DNA of 33,816 nt from Tannerellaceae bacterium (lineage in GTDB: Bacteria > Bacteroidota > Bacteroidia > Bacteroidales > Tannerellaceae). The stretch is from assembly GCA_031271045.1 (NCBI GenBank), contig JAISWO010000068.1, positions 1 through 33,816 on the forward strand. The letters are read 5' to 3'. The notes beneath the pieces are model-generated. The model did no database searches. It was not told the origin of the DNA and was given only the letters and a program-made list of their open reading frames with translations. Below, in pieces: positions 17,343 to 25,188 of this stretch. Position 1 is the first letter of the stretch. Each line of letters starts with the position of its first letter. The translations under genes were made by a program, and so were the position numbers.

Positions 17343-18070
17343 AAAAGATTCGCCTCTTATCCGTCATTCTTGCTTTCCTGCTGCTGGCTTACCTGGCAGG
17401 CATGGTCTTATTCTTCAACCCCCGGCAGGACGACCTCTGCAAAGATCTGTCAATAACCCTGCAAGAAAGCAAGAACACACATTTCATATCCAAAGCAACA
17501 CTTATCGCCGCGCTGAAACAGGCCGGCCTTTACCCTGTCGGCCGGCGGATGAACGAAATCAATACGGATAAGATCGAAACGGAATTGCTCAGAAACGAAA
17601 TCCTGGAACGGGTAGATGCCTACAAAACACCCTCCGGCATCCTCCGCATAGACGTAAAGCAAAAAACACCCATCATGCGGGTGATCGGCCCGGACAACAA
17701 CTTCTATATCGACAGCCAGGGAAGCCTGATGCCCACAAGCTGGCGCTACGCAGTCCACGTCCCCGTAGCCAGCGGATATGTAAGAAAAGAGTTAGCGATA
17801 ACCGAGTTATACGAATTTGCACTATTTTTGCAGGAGAATGAGTTCTGGAACAATCAGATTGAACAGATATACATACATCCCAACCGAGAAGTTGAACTGA
17901 CGCCGCGCGTGGGTGATCACCTCATCCTGTTAGGCACATTCGACAACTTCAGGGAGAAATTAAACAACCTGCAGCTCTTTTATGACCAGGCAATACCCAA
18001 AATCGGATGGGGGAAATACAGCATCATTAATCTGAAGTTTAAGAATCAGATAGTTTGTACTAAAAAATAA
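17339..18070 (+). CDS. ftsQ: Cell division protein FtsQ
   Basis: FtsQ is a bitopic inner-membrane protein that scaffolds FtsL/FtsB in the divisome. The 243-residue protein has a short basic cytoplasmic start, one transmembrane segment (about residues 5-25), and a periplasmic part with a POTRA-like region (RMNEINTDKIETELLRNEILERV) and the following RIDVKQKTPIMRVI strand. The ATGA overlap with the upstream murG/murC ORF indicates coupled translation. Sequence conservation of FtsQ is low, so position between murC and ftsA is important evidence. Confidence 0.88.
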   Translation: MKKIRLLSVILAFLLLAYLAGMVLFFNPRQDDLCKDLSITLQESKNTHFISKATLIAALKQAGLYPVGRRMNEINTDKIETELLRNEILERVDAYKTPSGILRIDVKQKTPIMRVIGPDNNFYIDSQGSLMPTSWRYAVHVPVASGYVRKELAITELYEFALFLQENEFWNNQIEQIYIHPNREVELTPRVGDHLILLGTFDNFREKLNNLQLFYDQAIPKIGWGKYSIINLKFKNQIVCTKK

Positions 18071-18075
18071 CGGAT

Positions 18076-19434
18076 ATGGCATACACAGACTTTATAGCAG
18101 CTATTTATTTGGGTACGTCCCGCATTACCGGGATTGTCGGCAGAAAAGAAGCCGGAACGCTTACGGTCACAGCTTACGAAACAGAATCTTCTGCCGGTTG
18201 TATCCGCAGGGGATGTATATATAATGTGAAAGATACGGCCGACAAAGTAGCGAAGCTCATCGGGAGACTGGAACATAGCATCCCCGGCAACCGCATTAAA
18301 AAGGTTTTTGTCGGGATCGGAGGACAATCCATCCGTTCGCTGGAACACACCGTGTCGCGAACCGGAAAAGCCGAAGAGATCGTAACCGAAGAGACCATGA
18401 AATCGCTGCTCGAAGAATGTAAAGCCTATCAGCCGGAAGAATTGGAAACGCTGTATATCATGCCGCCGGCCTGTTACATAGACGGGCAGATGGAGCTCCA
18501 TCCGGTAGGCGTTTCCTGCACGCAGATGGAAGCAAAATACCAACTGATAGTAGCCCATCCTGCGATAAGCAGACGTATCGAAGAATGTATCTCCGGGATC
18601 TTGAAACTGGAAATAGCCGGCATCCTGCCTTCGTCCATCGCCCTGGCCGAAGTGGTCCTGGCCGAAGACGAGAAAAAACGGGGATGCGCGCTGATCGACA
18701 TGGGCGCCGGTGTGACCTCACTCTCCGTATATAAAAACGGACTCTTGGCCGGTCTGTCCACCATTCCCTTGGGAGGCAACCTGATCACGAAAGACATTGC
18801 CGCCTTCCTCGGTATCGGGGAAGCCGACGCAGAAAAACTGAAACGAGAATACGGCAATGCCCTCGCGAATAAAGAAGACGATTCAACCTTCCGGATAGAT
18901 ACGGACCAGGAAGAAATGCAGCCCGTCAAACTATCCGAATTTCAGGCCGTAATAGAAGCCCGTTTGCAGGAAATACTCGAAAATGTTTCCCACCAACTCA
19001 ATGCCTCCATCGAACCGAAGGAGTTGCGCGCCGGAATCGTGATCACCGGCAAAGCAGCCAACATGGAGAACCTCCCAAGGGTTATACACGACCGCTTCCG
19101 AACAGAGAATCACTATGCTTTCATACGAAAAGATCTGGAGATAAAAGTGAGTCATCCGAACCTCTCTCCCGATGGAGTCGCCCTGGGCTTGCTGTTGGCA
19201 GGAAATGTCAACTGCGCAGAACAACAATTCCAACAACCTCCGGTAGCACATGCGCCGGTAGAACCCGCCCCTGTTATCCCCACTCCTGCCCCACCACCTC
19301 CGCCGGTAGAACAACCGGAACCGGGTCCTCCTGAAGGAGGAAAAACAGGAGGGAAAGGAAAGACAGGAGGAAAAGGAGGCAAGGTGCAAGATTTCCTTAA
19401 GGACTGGGCAGGTGATCTTTTCAAGGATGTATAA
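18076..19434 (+). CDS. ftsA: Cell division protein FtsA
   Basis: FtsA is the actin-fold ATPase that anchors FtsZ filaments to the membrane. The N-terminus has YTDFIAAIYLGTSRITGIVG, and the second phosphate-binding region reads CALIDMGAGVTSLSVYKNG. The conserved GG(N)LITKDIA segment follows. After the actin-like core comes a low-complexity linker (about residues 378-436) rich in proline, then glycine and lysine (GGKTGGKGKTGGKGGK). The protein ends in an amphipathic helix, VQDFLKDWAGDLFKDV, the expected membrane-targeting tail. Length is 452 residues, longer than E. coli FtsA because of the linker. It starts 5 bp after ftsQ. Confidence 0.96.
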   Translation: MAYTDFIAAIYLGTSRITGIVGRKEAGTLTVTAYETESSAGCIRRGCIYNVKDTADKVAKLIGRLEHSIPGNRIKKVFVGIGGQSIRSLEHTVSRTGKAEEIVTEETMKSLLEECKAYQPEELETLYIMPPACYIDGQMELHPVGVSCTQMEAKYQLIVAHPAISRRIEECISGILKLEIAGILPSSIALAEVVLAEDEKKRGCALIDMGAGVTSLSVYKNGLLAGLSTIPLGGNLITKDIAAFLGIGEADAEKLKREYGNALANKEDDSTFRIDTDQEEMQPVKLSEFQAVIEARLQEILENVSHQLNASIEPKELRAGIVITGKAANMENLPRVIHDRFRTENHYAFIRKDLEIKVSHPNLSPDGVALGLLLAGNVNCAEQQFQQPPVAHAPVEPAPVIPTPAPPPPPVEQPEPGPPEGGKTGGKGKTGGKGGKVQDFLKDWAGDLFKDV

Positions 19435-19446
19435 CAGAACAAGACA

Positions 19447-20712
19447 ATGGATACCTCAACATTATTGGATTTCGACTTAACGAAAGACGAACCGAAAATC
19501 ATCAAAGTAATCGGTGTCGGCGGCGGCGGCGGGAATGCCGTGACCCACATGTACCGCAAAGGCATACACGACGTATCGTTCCTGCTTTGCAATACCGACA
19601 AACAAGCGCTCCGGCGCTCGGACGTGCCGGATCTGCTGGTGCTGGGTGAATCCATCACCAAAGGATTGGGAGCCGGCAACAGACCCCAAAAAGCCAAAGA
19701 TGCCGCACAGGAAAGCGAAGAAGAGATAACGAACCGCCTGAAAGACGGCACCCAGATGGTCTTCGTCACAGCCGGAATGGGAGGAGGAACCGGCACAGGA
19801 GCCGCCCCCATCATCGCCCGGATAGCCAAAGACATGGATATTCTCACCGTCGGTATCGTGACGATCCCATTCCTGTTTGAAGGCGAACGCAAGATTATCC
19901 AGGCGCTTGAAGGAGTAGAAGAAATCCGCCGCAATGTAGACGCCCTGTTAGTCATTAACAACGAACGCCTGCGCGAGATATACCCCGACTTTACCATGAA
20001 GAACGCCTTTGCCAAAGCCGATGACACCTTAGCCATCGCCGCCAAAAGCATTGCCGAAATCATTACCCTCACCGGCTTGATAAACTTAGACTTTGCCGAT
20101 GTAAACACTACCATGAAAGATGGAGGCGTCGCCTTGATCAGTAACGGATACGGCGAAGGAGAGCGGCGCGTACAAACAGCCATAAACGATGCCTTGAACT
20201 CGCCTCTGCTGAACAATAACGATATTTTCACCGCACGGAAAATACTCCTCCACATCTCTTTCAGCGACGAAAATGAACTGCTGATGGAAGAGATAAACGA
20301 TGTGCACAACTTCATGTCCAAATTCAATTCCGGCATTGAAGTGATCTGGGGCACAACCATCGACAATACGTTGGGCAAACAAGTAAAAATGACCATCCTC
20401 GCCACCGGATTCGGCATAGAAGCCATCCCCGAAATAGCCGACAAATACCGTAGCGACATTCAGGACAAGATCAAAGAATACTACTCAGACATGGGAAAAG
20501 GCACAGGTCATTCCATCCCTTTCGCCATCCTCTCGGCCGAAGAGATGAACGACAACCAGTTCCTGTCCCTGCTGGAAGATTACCCGACCTACAATCGCGA
20601 TCCCAAAATCATCGCCGATTACCGGGCACAATGGAAGAAAAATTCCTCCGCCGCCCAAAACCCGCCCCCTTCCCCCAACAAAGGCCATACCGGACCGGTC
20701 ATTACTTTCTGA
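19447..20712 (+). CDS. ftsZ: Cell division GTPase FtsZ
   Basis: FtsZ is the tubulin-like GTPase that forms the Z ring. The N-terminal KVIGVGGGGGNAVTHMY and the tubulin signature GGGTGTGAAP (from G112) are clear, as is the NTDKQAL loop. The 421-residue protein has a short proline/serine-rich linker and ends GHTGPVITF; I do not see the classic proteobacterial C-terminal peptide that binds FtsA and ZipA. It starts 12 bp after ftsA. In the same direction after it come a YqeY-like gene and a phosphatase. Confidence 0.98.
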   Translation: MDTSTLLDFDLTKDEPKIIKVIGVGGGGGNAVTHMYRKGIHDVSFLLCNTDKQALRRSDVPDLLVLGESITKGLGAGNRPQKAKDAAQESEEEITNRLKDGTQMVFVTAGMGGGTGTGAAPIIARIAKDMDILTVGIVTIPFLFEGERKIIQALEGVEEIRRNVDALLVINNERLREIYPDFTMKNAFAKADDTLAIAAKSIAEIITLTGLINLDFADVNTTMKDGGVALISNGYGEGERRVQTAINDALNSPLLNNNDIFTARKILLHISFSDENELLMEEINDVHNFMSKFNSGIEVIWGTTIDNTLGKQVKMTILATGFGIEAIPEIADKYRSDIQDKIKEYYSDMGKGTGHSIPFAILSAEEMNDNQFLSLLEDYPTYNRDPKIIADYRAQWKKNSSAAQNPPPSPNKGHTGPVITF

Positions 20713-20739
20713 AACAACATCAATGCAACTGTCTTCCAT

Positions 20740-20820
20740 ATGGAAAAACAAGTAGCCGCAGAAGTAATAGCCTTGCAATTGAATAACTGTATCAACAATA
20801 TAAAACAACACGTATCATGA
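20740..20820 (+). CDS. Possible 26-codon leader ORF before the yqeY-like gene
   Basis: In the 104-bp gap between ftsZ and the yqeY-like gene, an ATG at 20740 opens a 26-residue frame (MEKQVAAEVIALQLNNCI and on) whose TGA overlaps the next ATG as ATGA. The overlap hints at a coupled leader peptide or small protein, but the length is short enough to arise by chance. I recognise no motif or membrane segment. Confidence 0.22.
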   Translation: MEKQVAAEVIALQLNNCINNIKQHVS

Positions 20821-21272
20821 ACCTATTCGAACAAGTAAGCGAAGACATCAAAGCCGCCATGCTGGCAAAAGACAAAGTGCGCCTCGAGGCCCTGAGAGGC
20901 ATCAAAAAAGAATTTCTCGAAGCGAAAACAGCCAAAGGCAGCGACGGCGAACTGACCGACGAAACAGCCGTCAGGATCATGCAAAAAATGGTCAAGCAAC
21001 GCAAAGAAAGCGCAGACATTTACACAGCCCAGCAACGGCCCGACCTCTCCGAAGGCGAGCTGGCCGAAGTAGCCGTCATCGAAGCTTATCTGCCCCGCCA
21101 AATGTCGCCCGCCGAACTGGAAGACGCCGTCAAAAACATCATCACCCAGACCGGCGCCCAAGGCCCCAAAGACATGGGCAAAGTCATGGGCGCCGCCACC
21201 AAAGCTCTGGCAGGAAAAGCCGAAGGACGACTCGTCTCCGAAACAGTCAAACGCCTGCTCAACCCATCATGA
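20817..21272 (+). CDS. GatB/YqeY-domain protein
   Basis: This 151-residue protein matches the YqeY family, small proteins related to the tail domain of GatB of the amidotransferase that makes Gln-tRNA(Gln). Typical features are the early KAAMLAKDKVRLEALRGIK helix, the central IEAYLPRQMSPAELEDAV segment and the closing GPKDMGKVMGAATKALAGKA region. The molecular function of stand-alone YqeY proteins is not settled; tRNA binding is a reasonable inference. It regularly follows ftsZ in Bacteroidales. Its TGA overlaps the ATG of the phosphatase gene by the ATGA pattern. Confidence 0.93.
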   Translation: MNLFEQVSEDIKAAMLAKDKVRLEALRGIKKEFLEAKTAKGSDGELTDETAVRIMQKMVKQRKESADIYTAQQRPDLSEGELAEVAVIEAYLPRQMSPAELEDAVKNIITQTGAQGPKDMGKVMGAATKALAGKAEGRLVSETVKRLLNPS

Positions 21273-21754
21273 CCCGCATACTGTTCGTCTGCCTCGGAAA
21301 CATCTGCCGGTCGCCGGCAGCAGAAGCCATACTGAAAAAGCAAATCAAAGACGCCGGCCTGGAAAACGACATCACCGTCGATTCGGCCGGCCTCTTAGAC
21401 TATCACGAAGGCGAACGGCCCGACCCCCGCATGAGGCGACATGCCGCCCTGCGAGGATACGTGCTCGACTCCCGCTCCCGACCCCTCAAAACAAAAGACT
21501 TTCTCGACTTCGACCGGATCATCGGCATGGACCATCAAAACATAGAAGCGCTCCACCGCCTGGCACCCGATGCAGCGTCGCAATGTAAAATACAAAAAAT
21601 GACCGACTACGACCCCGCCCGCCCTCAACGATACACCCACGTACCCGACCCCTATTACGGCGAAAGCGCAGATTTCGACCACGTCCTGGACATCCTGGAA
21701 GACACCTGCCGCGAATTGCTCAAAACCCTTTCCGCCCCACCCTGTTCGGCATAG
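21269..21754 (+). CDS. Low-molecular-weight protein tyrosine phosphatase
   Basis: This 161-residue protein has the LMW-PTP active-site loop near the N-terminus: C8-L-G-N-I-C-R14-S in VCLGNICRSPAAEA. The C-terminal VPDPYYGESADFDHVLDI carries the general-acid aspartate. These enzymes dephosphorylate phosphotyrosine proteins in the cytoplasm, and in some bacteria they act on polysaccharide kinases; no kinase or capsule gene lies nearby, so the partner is unknown. It overlaps the yqeY-like gene by four bases and is the last gene of the co-directional block that starts at rsmH. An arsenate reductase role is less likely given the DPYYG motif. Confidence 0.93.
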   Translation: MTRILFVCLGNICRSPAAEAILKKQIKDAGLENDITVDSAGLLDYHEGERPDPRMRRHAALRGYVLDSRSRPLKTKDFLDFDRIIGMDHQNIEALHRLAPDAASQCKIQKMTDYDPARPQRYTHVPDPYYGESADFDHVLDILEDTCRELLKTLSAPPCSA

Positions 21755-21803
21755 CGCCTTTTATGCGGAAATGTCGCAATTTCATCAACAATCACCGCTC
21801 ACG

Positions 21804-21880
21804 GCACAACACCATTGTGCAATGCTGCACAAAGCCATTGTGTAATGCTGCACAAAGCCGTTGTGCAAAAGCTCCACACG
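21804..21880. repeat. Small array of interleaved inverted repeats (GCACAA/TTGTGC)
   Basis: A 23-bp unit beginning CCATTGTGCAATGCTGCAC is present at 21812-21834, nearly exactly at 21835-21857, and degenerately at 21858-21880. Inside unit 1, TTGTGCA (21815-21821) pairs with TGCACAA (21826-21832) around a 4-nt loop; unit 2 does the same with one G-T pair. GCACAA at 21804-21809 can alternatively pair with TTGTGC at 21815-21820, so two competing hairpins are possible. The array lies just after the phosphatase stop codon, in its 3' untranslated region. Confidence 0.7.
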
Positions 21881-21904
21881 ATGCACAGCACAGCACACCA
21901 CAAT

Positions 21905-21940
21905 AAAAGAGCGCAGGCCCCGTAAAGGTTGCGCTCTTTT
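21905..21940. terminator. Bidirectional terminator between convergent genes
   Basis: AAAAGAGCGCA (21905-21915) pairs with TGCGCTCTTTT (21930-21940), an 11-bp stem with a T run on the 3' side of both strands. It sits between the phosphatase on the plus strand and the small gene on the minus strand, so it can end both transcripts. Confidence 0.9.
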
Positions 21941-21950
21941 CAGTTTTAAT

Positions 21951-22241
21951 TCAAGAAAAGATAAATGTCCGGAACAGTCTGTTGTCCGATAGTTCATCGT
22001 AAGCCTTGAGACTGATACCCAATTTACTGAGAAATAAACGAAGCTGATCGTCTGCCTGAGGAGTATAAACCTCCTTAACCCTCTTCATTTGTGCCCAGGA
22101 TGTCAATGCTTGCGCATCCTTTGGCTCCAACGTTGTATTTTCAACCCCTACCACTCTGTCCTTCTCAACGTCAAAAACTACAGCCCGATCGAAATGATTC
22201 GCAGGCTGTTTCCTGCTTTTTAATAATAACGCTATCTTCAT
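21951..22241 (-). CDS. Small conserved-looking protein, possibly NifB/NifX-like
   Basis: This 96-residue minus-strand ORF starts MKIALLLKSRKQPANHFDRA and includes FDVEKDRVVGVENTTLEP and LRLFLSKLGISLKAYDEL. The beginning and the late 'FL-x-KLGI-x-x-K-AYDEL' pattern resemble the NifB/NifX (dinitrogenase cofactor-like, PF02579) fold, but this is a weak resemblance and I would not assert a metal-cofactor role. There is no signal peptide or membrane segment. The gene is supported by its own promoter-like site and by the bidirectional terminator just after its stop. The plus-strand ORF overlapping it looks spurious. Confidence 0.7.
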   Translation of the reverse strand: MKIALLLKSRKQPANHFDRAVVFDVEKDRVVGVENTTLEPKDAQALTSWAQMKRVKEVYTPQADDQLRLFLSKLGISLKAYDELSDNRLFRTFIFS

Positions 22242-22269
22242 ACAGTTTCAGGTTTAAATTAATATTGCC

Positions 22270-22302
22270 CAAATATATACATAAAAAACGGGAAAAAACA
22301 AC
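22270..22302 (-). promoter_or_regulatory. Promoter for the small minus-strand gene
   Basis: On the minus strand, TATATTTG (22277 down to 22270) is a perfect -7 box and GTTG (22302-22299) a partial -33 box, spaced by 21 bp. The ATG at 22241 follows 28 bp after the -7 box. Confidence 0.6.
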
Positions 22303-22428
22303 TTTTCATATACAAGAACACAATAATTCCGGTCACACGCATAGTACGCAGCCCCGTTCAGGCCGCAAATAACCGCCCCCACTCACAGAGCAAGACTCTC
22401 AGGTCAAATTAAATTGCTGTCAAAGCAC

Positions 22429-22458
22429 TTTGTTATTAGAAAATCGTTCTTATATTTG
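22429..22458 (+). promoter_or_regulatory. Promoter for the MscS gene
   Basis: TTTG at 22429-22432 and TATATTTG at 22451-22458 match both Bacteroidetes promoter elements perfectly, with an 18-bp spacer. The ATG at 22492 lies 33 bp downstream. Confidence 0.75.
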
Positions 22459-22491
22459 CGCACATAATTAATATGTAAATCATTGTCATAC

Positions 22492-23337
22492 ATGAGAGTG
22501 CTGGAAATTGAATCTATCTCGCACGTCGGGAGCATACTGGAAGACCTTTTTCGCGAAGGAACTTCCTTAGGATTTATGGTCATAAAGGCCGCAGTGATCT
22601 TCCTTGCCGGCCGGTTACTCATTGGCCTGCTGAACAAATTAGTCAGGCGCCTGTTAGACAAGCGAGAAATTGAACCCTCTGTCAAGTCGTTCATGGCAAG
22701 CGCCGTGAATGTTGTGCTGATAGTCCTTCTGATCGTTTCAATCATCGGAGCACTGGGCATCGAAACGACCTCTTTTGCCGCGCTCCTGGCCTCGGCCGGA
22801 GTCGCCATCGGCATGGCCCTGAGCGGCAACCTCTCCAATTTCGCAGGAGGACTGATTATTTTGATCTTCAAACCCTTCAAGGTAAACGATTACATCCAAG
22901 CCCAAGGAACAGAAGGCACAGTGAAGGAAATACAGATATTCCACACCATACTGAATACACCCGACAACAAATTAACATATATCCCGAACGGATCATTAAG
23001 CAGCGGCGTGGTGACGAACTACAACGTAGAATCCCGCCGCGTAGAATGGATCTTCAGCGTAGACTACGGCACAGATTACGGCAAAGTAAAAAACATAACG
23101 GAAGCCATCCTGACCGCCGACTCCCGCATCTTGTCCAACCCGGCGCCGCCCTTTATCGCCTTGAGCGCCCTGGCCGATAGCAGCGTCAATGTAATCGTCC
23201 GCGTATGGGTGAAAACATCCGACTACTGGAACATCTATTACGACATCAACCGGGTCGTTTACGAAACCTACAATGCCCAGGGAATCAACTTCCCGTTCCC
23301 TCAACTGACCGTTCACCGTGGAGACACGACACATTAA
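22492..23337 (+). CDS. Small-conductance mechanosensitive channel, MscS family
   Basis: This 281-residue inner-membrane protein is an MscS-type channel, which opens under membrane tension to release solutes after osmotic downshock. It has three transmembrane segments in the first 130 residues; the third, pore-lining one is glycine/alanine rich (LLASAGVAIGMALSGNLSNFAGG) and leads into the family signature IILIFKPFKVNDYI. The following beta domain has GTVKEIQIFHTIL and the YIPNGSLSSGVVTNY block. The frame is open from a TTG at 22483; the ATG at 22492 is preferred. The gene appears monocistronic. Confidence 0.95.
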   Translation: MRVLEIESISHVGSILEDLFREGTSLGFMVIKAAVIFLAGRLLIGLLNKLVRRLLDKREIEPSVKSFMASAVNVVLIVLLIVSIIGALGIETTSFAALLASAGVAIGMALSGNLSNFAGGLIILIFKPFKVNDYIQAQGTEGTVKEIQIFHTILNTPDNKLTYIPNGSLSSGVVTNYNVESRRVEWIFSVDYGTDYGKVKNITEAILTADSRILSNPAPPFIALSALADSSVNVIVRVWVKTSDYWNIYYDINRVVYETYNAQGINFPFPQLTVHRGDTTH

Positions 23338-23368
23338 AAAAATAAAAAACAAAAGTATTTCGTCGTTT

Positions 23369-23401
23369 ATTGAATGAAGTATAAAAAAAGTTGTATTTTT
23401 G
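23369..23401 (+). promoter_or_regulatory. Promoter for tonB
   Basis: ATTG at 23369-23372 is a near -33 box and TATTTTTG at 23394-23401 a perfect -7 box, with a 21-bp spacer. The tonB ATG at 23446 follows 44 bp later. Confidence 0.65.
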
Positions 23402-23445
23402 CCCCGATGAGAAAAATGAGAAACACGTAAATAAAATATAATCAT

Positions 23446-24141
23446 ATGGAAATCAAAAAGACTAAAAGAGCTGACTTGGAAAACAGCAAAACTCCAAGTT
23501 TTCTGATGGGAATAATCGTCGGATGCGCTGTTTTATTTGTAGGATTCGAATGGGGGACAAGAGACGTTCAAGTCGTTGGCGATTCTGGTATTGCTGAAAT
23601 CATTGTCGAGGATGATATAGAAATCACAAGACCGGAAGATACCCCCCCGCCCCCACCACCACCACCCGCCCCTGCCATCGTTGAGGTACTGAATGTGGTC
23701 GAAGACGACGTAGAATTAGAACAGCAAGAAATTGTGTCAACTGAAGATACACAATCTTCAGCTCAGGTTCAGACCTATGTGGCTCCCGCTGCCGCTGTTC
23801 AGGAAGAAGAAGAAGAATCAGCCCAACCGATCTTCACGATCGTAGAAGACAACCCTGTCTTCCCCGGCGGAGACGTAGAACTGTTCAAATTCCTCAGCAC
23901 CTCAATCAGATACCCTGTCATTGCTCAGGAAAACGGAATTCAGGGACGAGTCACTTGTACTTTTGTAATCAATCGGGACGGAACAGTAGTAGACGCTGAA
24001 GTACTACGCGGTGTAGACCCCTCCTTAGACAAGGAAGCATTGCGAGTGATTAACTCCATGCCGAAATGGACGCCCGGCAAACAAAGAGGAAAACCCGTAC
24101 GCGTGAGATTCACCGTGCCTGTAACGTTTAGATTACAGTAA
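23446..24141 (+). CDS. tonB: Energy transducer TonB
   Basis: TonB transmits the proton motive force harvested by ExbB/ExbD to outer-membrane TonB-dependent transporters. This 231-residue protein has a basic cytoplasmic start, one transmembrane segment (about residues 17-37, SFLMGIIVGCAVLFVGFEWG), a proline-rich stretch (eight consecutive prolines in PPPPPPPPAPA), an acidic and glutamine-rich spacer, and a C-terminal TonB domain with YPVIAQENGIQGRVTCTFVI, DAEVLRGVDPSLDKEA and PKWTPGKQRGKPVRV. It is flanked by its own promoter and terminator. The exbB/exbD set lies about 2 kb downstream in the same direction. Confidence 0.95.
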   Translation: MEIKKTKRADLENSKTPSFLMGIIVGCAVLFVGFEWGTRDVQVVGDSGIAEIIVEDDIEITRPEDTPPPPPPPPAPAIVEVLNVVEDDVELEQQEIVSTEDTQSSAQVQTYVAPAAAVQEEEEESAQPIFTIVEDNPVFPGGDVELFKFLSTSIRYPVIAQENGIQGRVTCTFVINRDGTVVDAEVLRGVDPSLDKEALRVINSMPKWTPGKQRGKPVRVRFTVPVTFRLQ

Positions 24142-24161
24142 ATAAAAACCGAACTATACGG

Positions 24162-24187
24162 AAAGGGCTGCCCAGAGCAGCCTTTTT
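24162..24187 (+). terminator. Terminator after tonB
   Basis: GGCTGC (24166-24171) pairs with GCAGCC (24177-24182) around CCAGA, flanked by A residues on the left and followed by six T residues. It sits 20-45 bp after the tonB stop. Confidence 0.85.
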
Positions 24188-24209
24188 TATATCTCAGCTT
24201 GCACAAAAT

Positions 24210-25184
24210 ATGCTTTCTTTCAGTGATATCCTACAACGAGTGGAGTCGGCAATCGCCCAACTTCACTTTGACAAATCGCCGGACAGTCTGTATGCACCTA
24301 TCACGTATATCCTATCTTTGGGAGGCAAACGTATACGCCCGGCACTCACGCTGGCAGCTTGCAATATATATAGCGACGACATAGAACCATCCATCGCACC
24401 GGCACTCTGTCTGGAAGTCTTCCATAATTTCACGCTGCTGCACGACGACCTGATGGACCAGGCCGATAAACGCAGAAGCAAGCCCACCGTACACAAACTA
24501 TGGAACGAGAACACAGCCATTCTCTCCGGAGATGCCATGCTGATTGCCTCCTACCGACTGATGACAGGCAGCCATCCTTCTCACCTGAAGGAACTGCTGG
24601 ATATATTTACAGATACAGCCCTGGATATTTGCGGCGGACAACAATATGATATGGAATTTGAAACACGTACCGACGTGACGGAAGCGGAATACCTGGAAAT
24701 GATTCGCCTCAAGACAGCCGTACTCATAGCCTGTAGCCTGAAAACAGGAGCCATTACCGGAGGAGCCTCAAGCGAAGATGCCCAACATTTATATCACTAC
24801 GGACTTTGTGTCGGGATGGCCTTTCAACTGCAAGACGACCTGCTGGATGTGTACGGAGATACGCATACTTTTGGGAAAAACATAGGCGGAGACATCCTCT
24901 GCAATAAAAAAACATTCCTCCTGATACAAGCCTTAGCCCACGCCTCGGAAACACAGAAAGAAGAAATGCACCGGTGGTTTAAACAAACAACATTCGATCC
25001 CACCCAAAAGATTAACACTTTCCGGGAAATATATGATAACCTCGGATTAAAAAACACGACCATGCTGAAGATTGAAGAATTTTATACTAAAGCATTACAA
25101 CACCTTGAACAATTAAGAGTCCCGGATGAGCGACTATTCGTACTAAAGGAAACAGGCAAAATGTTATTACACCGCCAAGCTTAG
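24210..25184 (+). CDS. Polyprenyl (isoprenoid) diphosphate synthase
   Basis: This is a trans-type prenyltransferase that condenses isopentenyl diphosphate with allylic diphosphates in the cytoplasm. The first aspartate-rich motif is LLHDDLMDQADKRR (near residue 79), the second FQLQDDLLDVYGD (near residue 209), and the IPP-binding GGKRIRPALTL is near residue 35. At 324 residues it matches the family. Chain length cannot be fixed from sequence by eye; a product for menaquinone side chains or farnesyl/geranylgeranyl diphosphate is possible. tatD starts 4 bp after its stop, so the two are co-transcribed. Confidence 0.95.
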   Translation: MLSFSDILQRVESAIAQLHFDKSPDSLYAPITYILSLGGKRIRPALTLAACNIYSDDIEPSIAPALCLEVFHNFTLLHDDLMDQADKRRSKPTVHKLWNENTAILSGDAMLIASYRLMTGSHPSHLKELLDIFTDTALDICGGQQYDMEFETRTDVTEAEYLEMIRLKTAVLIACSLKTGAITGGASSEDAQHLYHYGLCVGMAFQLQDDLLDVYGDTHTFGKNIGGDILCNKKTFLLIQALAHASETQKEEMHRWFKQTTFDPTQKINTFREIYDNLGLKNTTMLKIEEFYTKALQHLEQLRVPDERLFVLKETGKMLLHRQA

Positions 25185-25188
25185 CCGA

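Noticed and set aside
21785-21997. 70-codon minus-strand ORF over the GCACAA/TTGTGC repeats
   Set aside because: It runs through the terminator and the repeats, with a composition typical of noncoding sequence.
22091-22372. 93-codon plus-strand ORF opposite the small minus-strand gene
   Set aside because: No recognisable domain; it overlaps the better supported minus-strand gene and its promoter.
22303-22428. Possible riboswitch or small RNA upstream of the MscS gene
   Set aside because: No conserved aptamer pattern or terminator-antiterminator pair is visible; the promoter leaves only a short leader.
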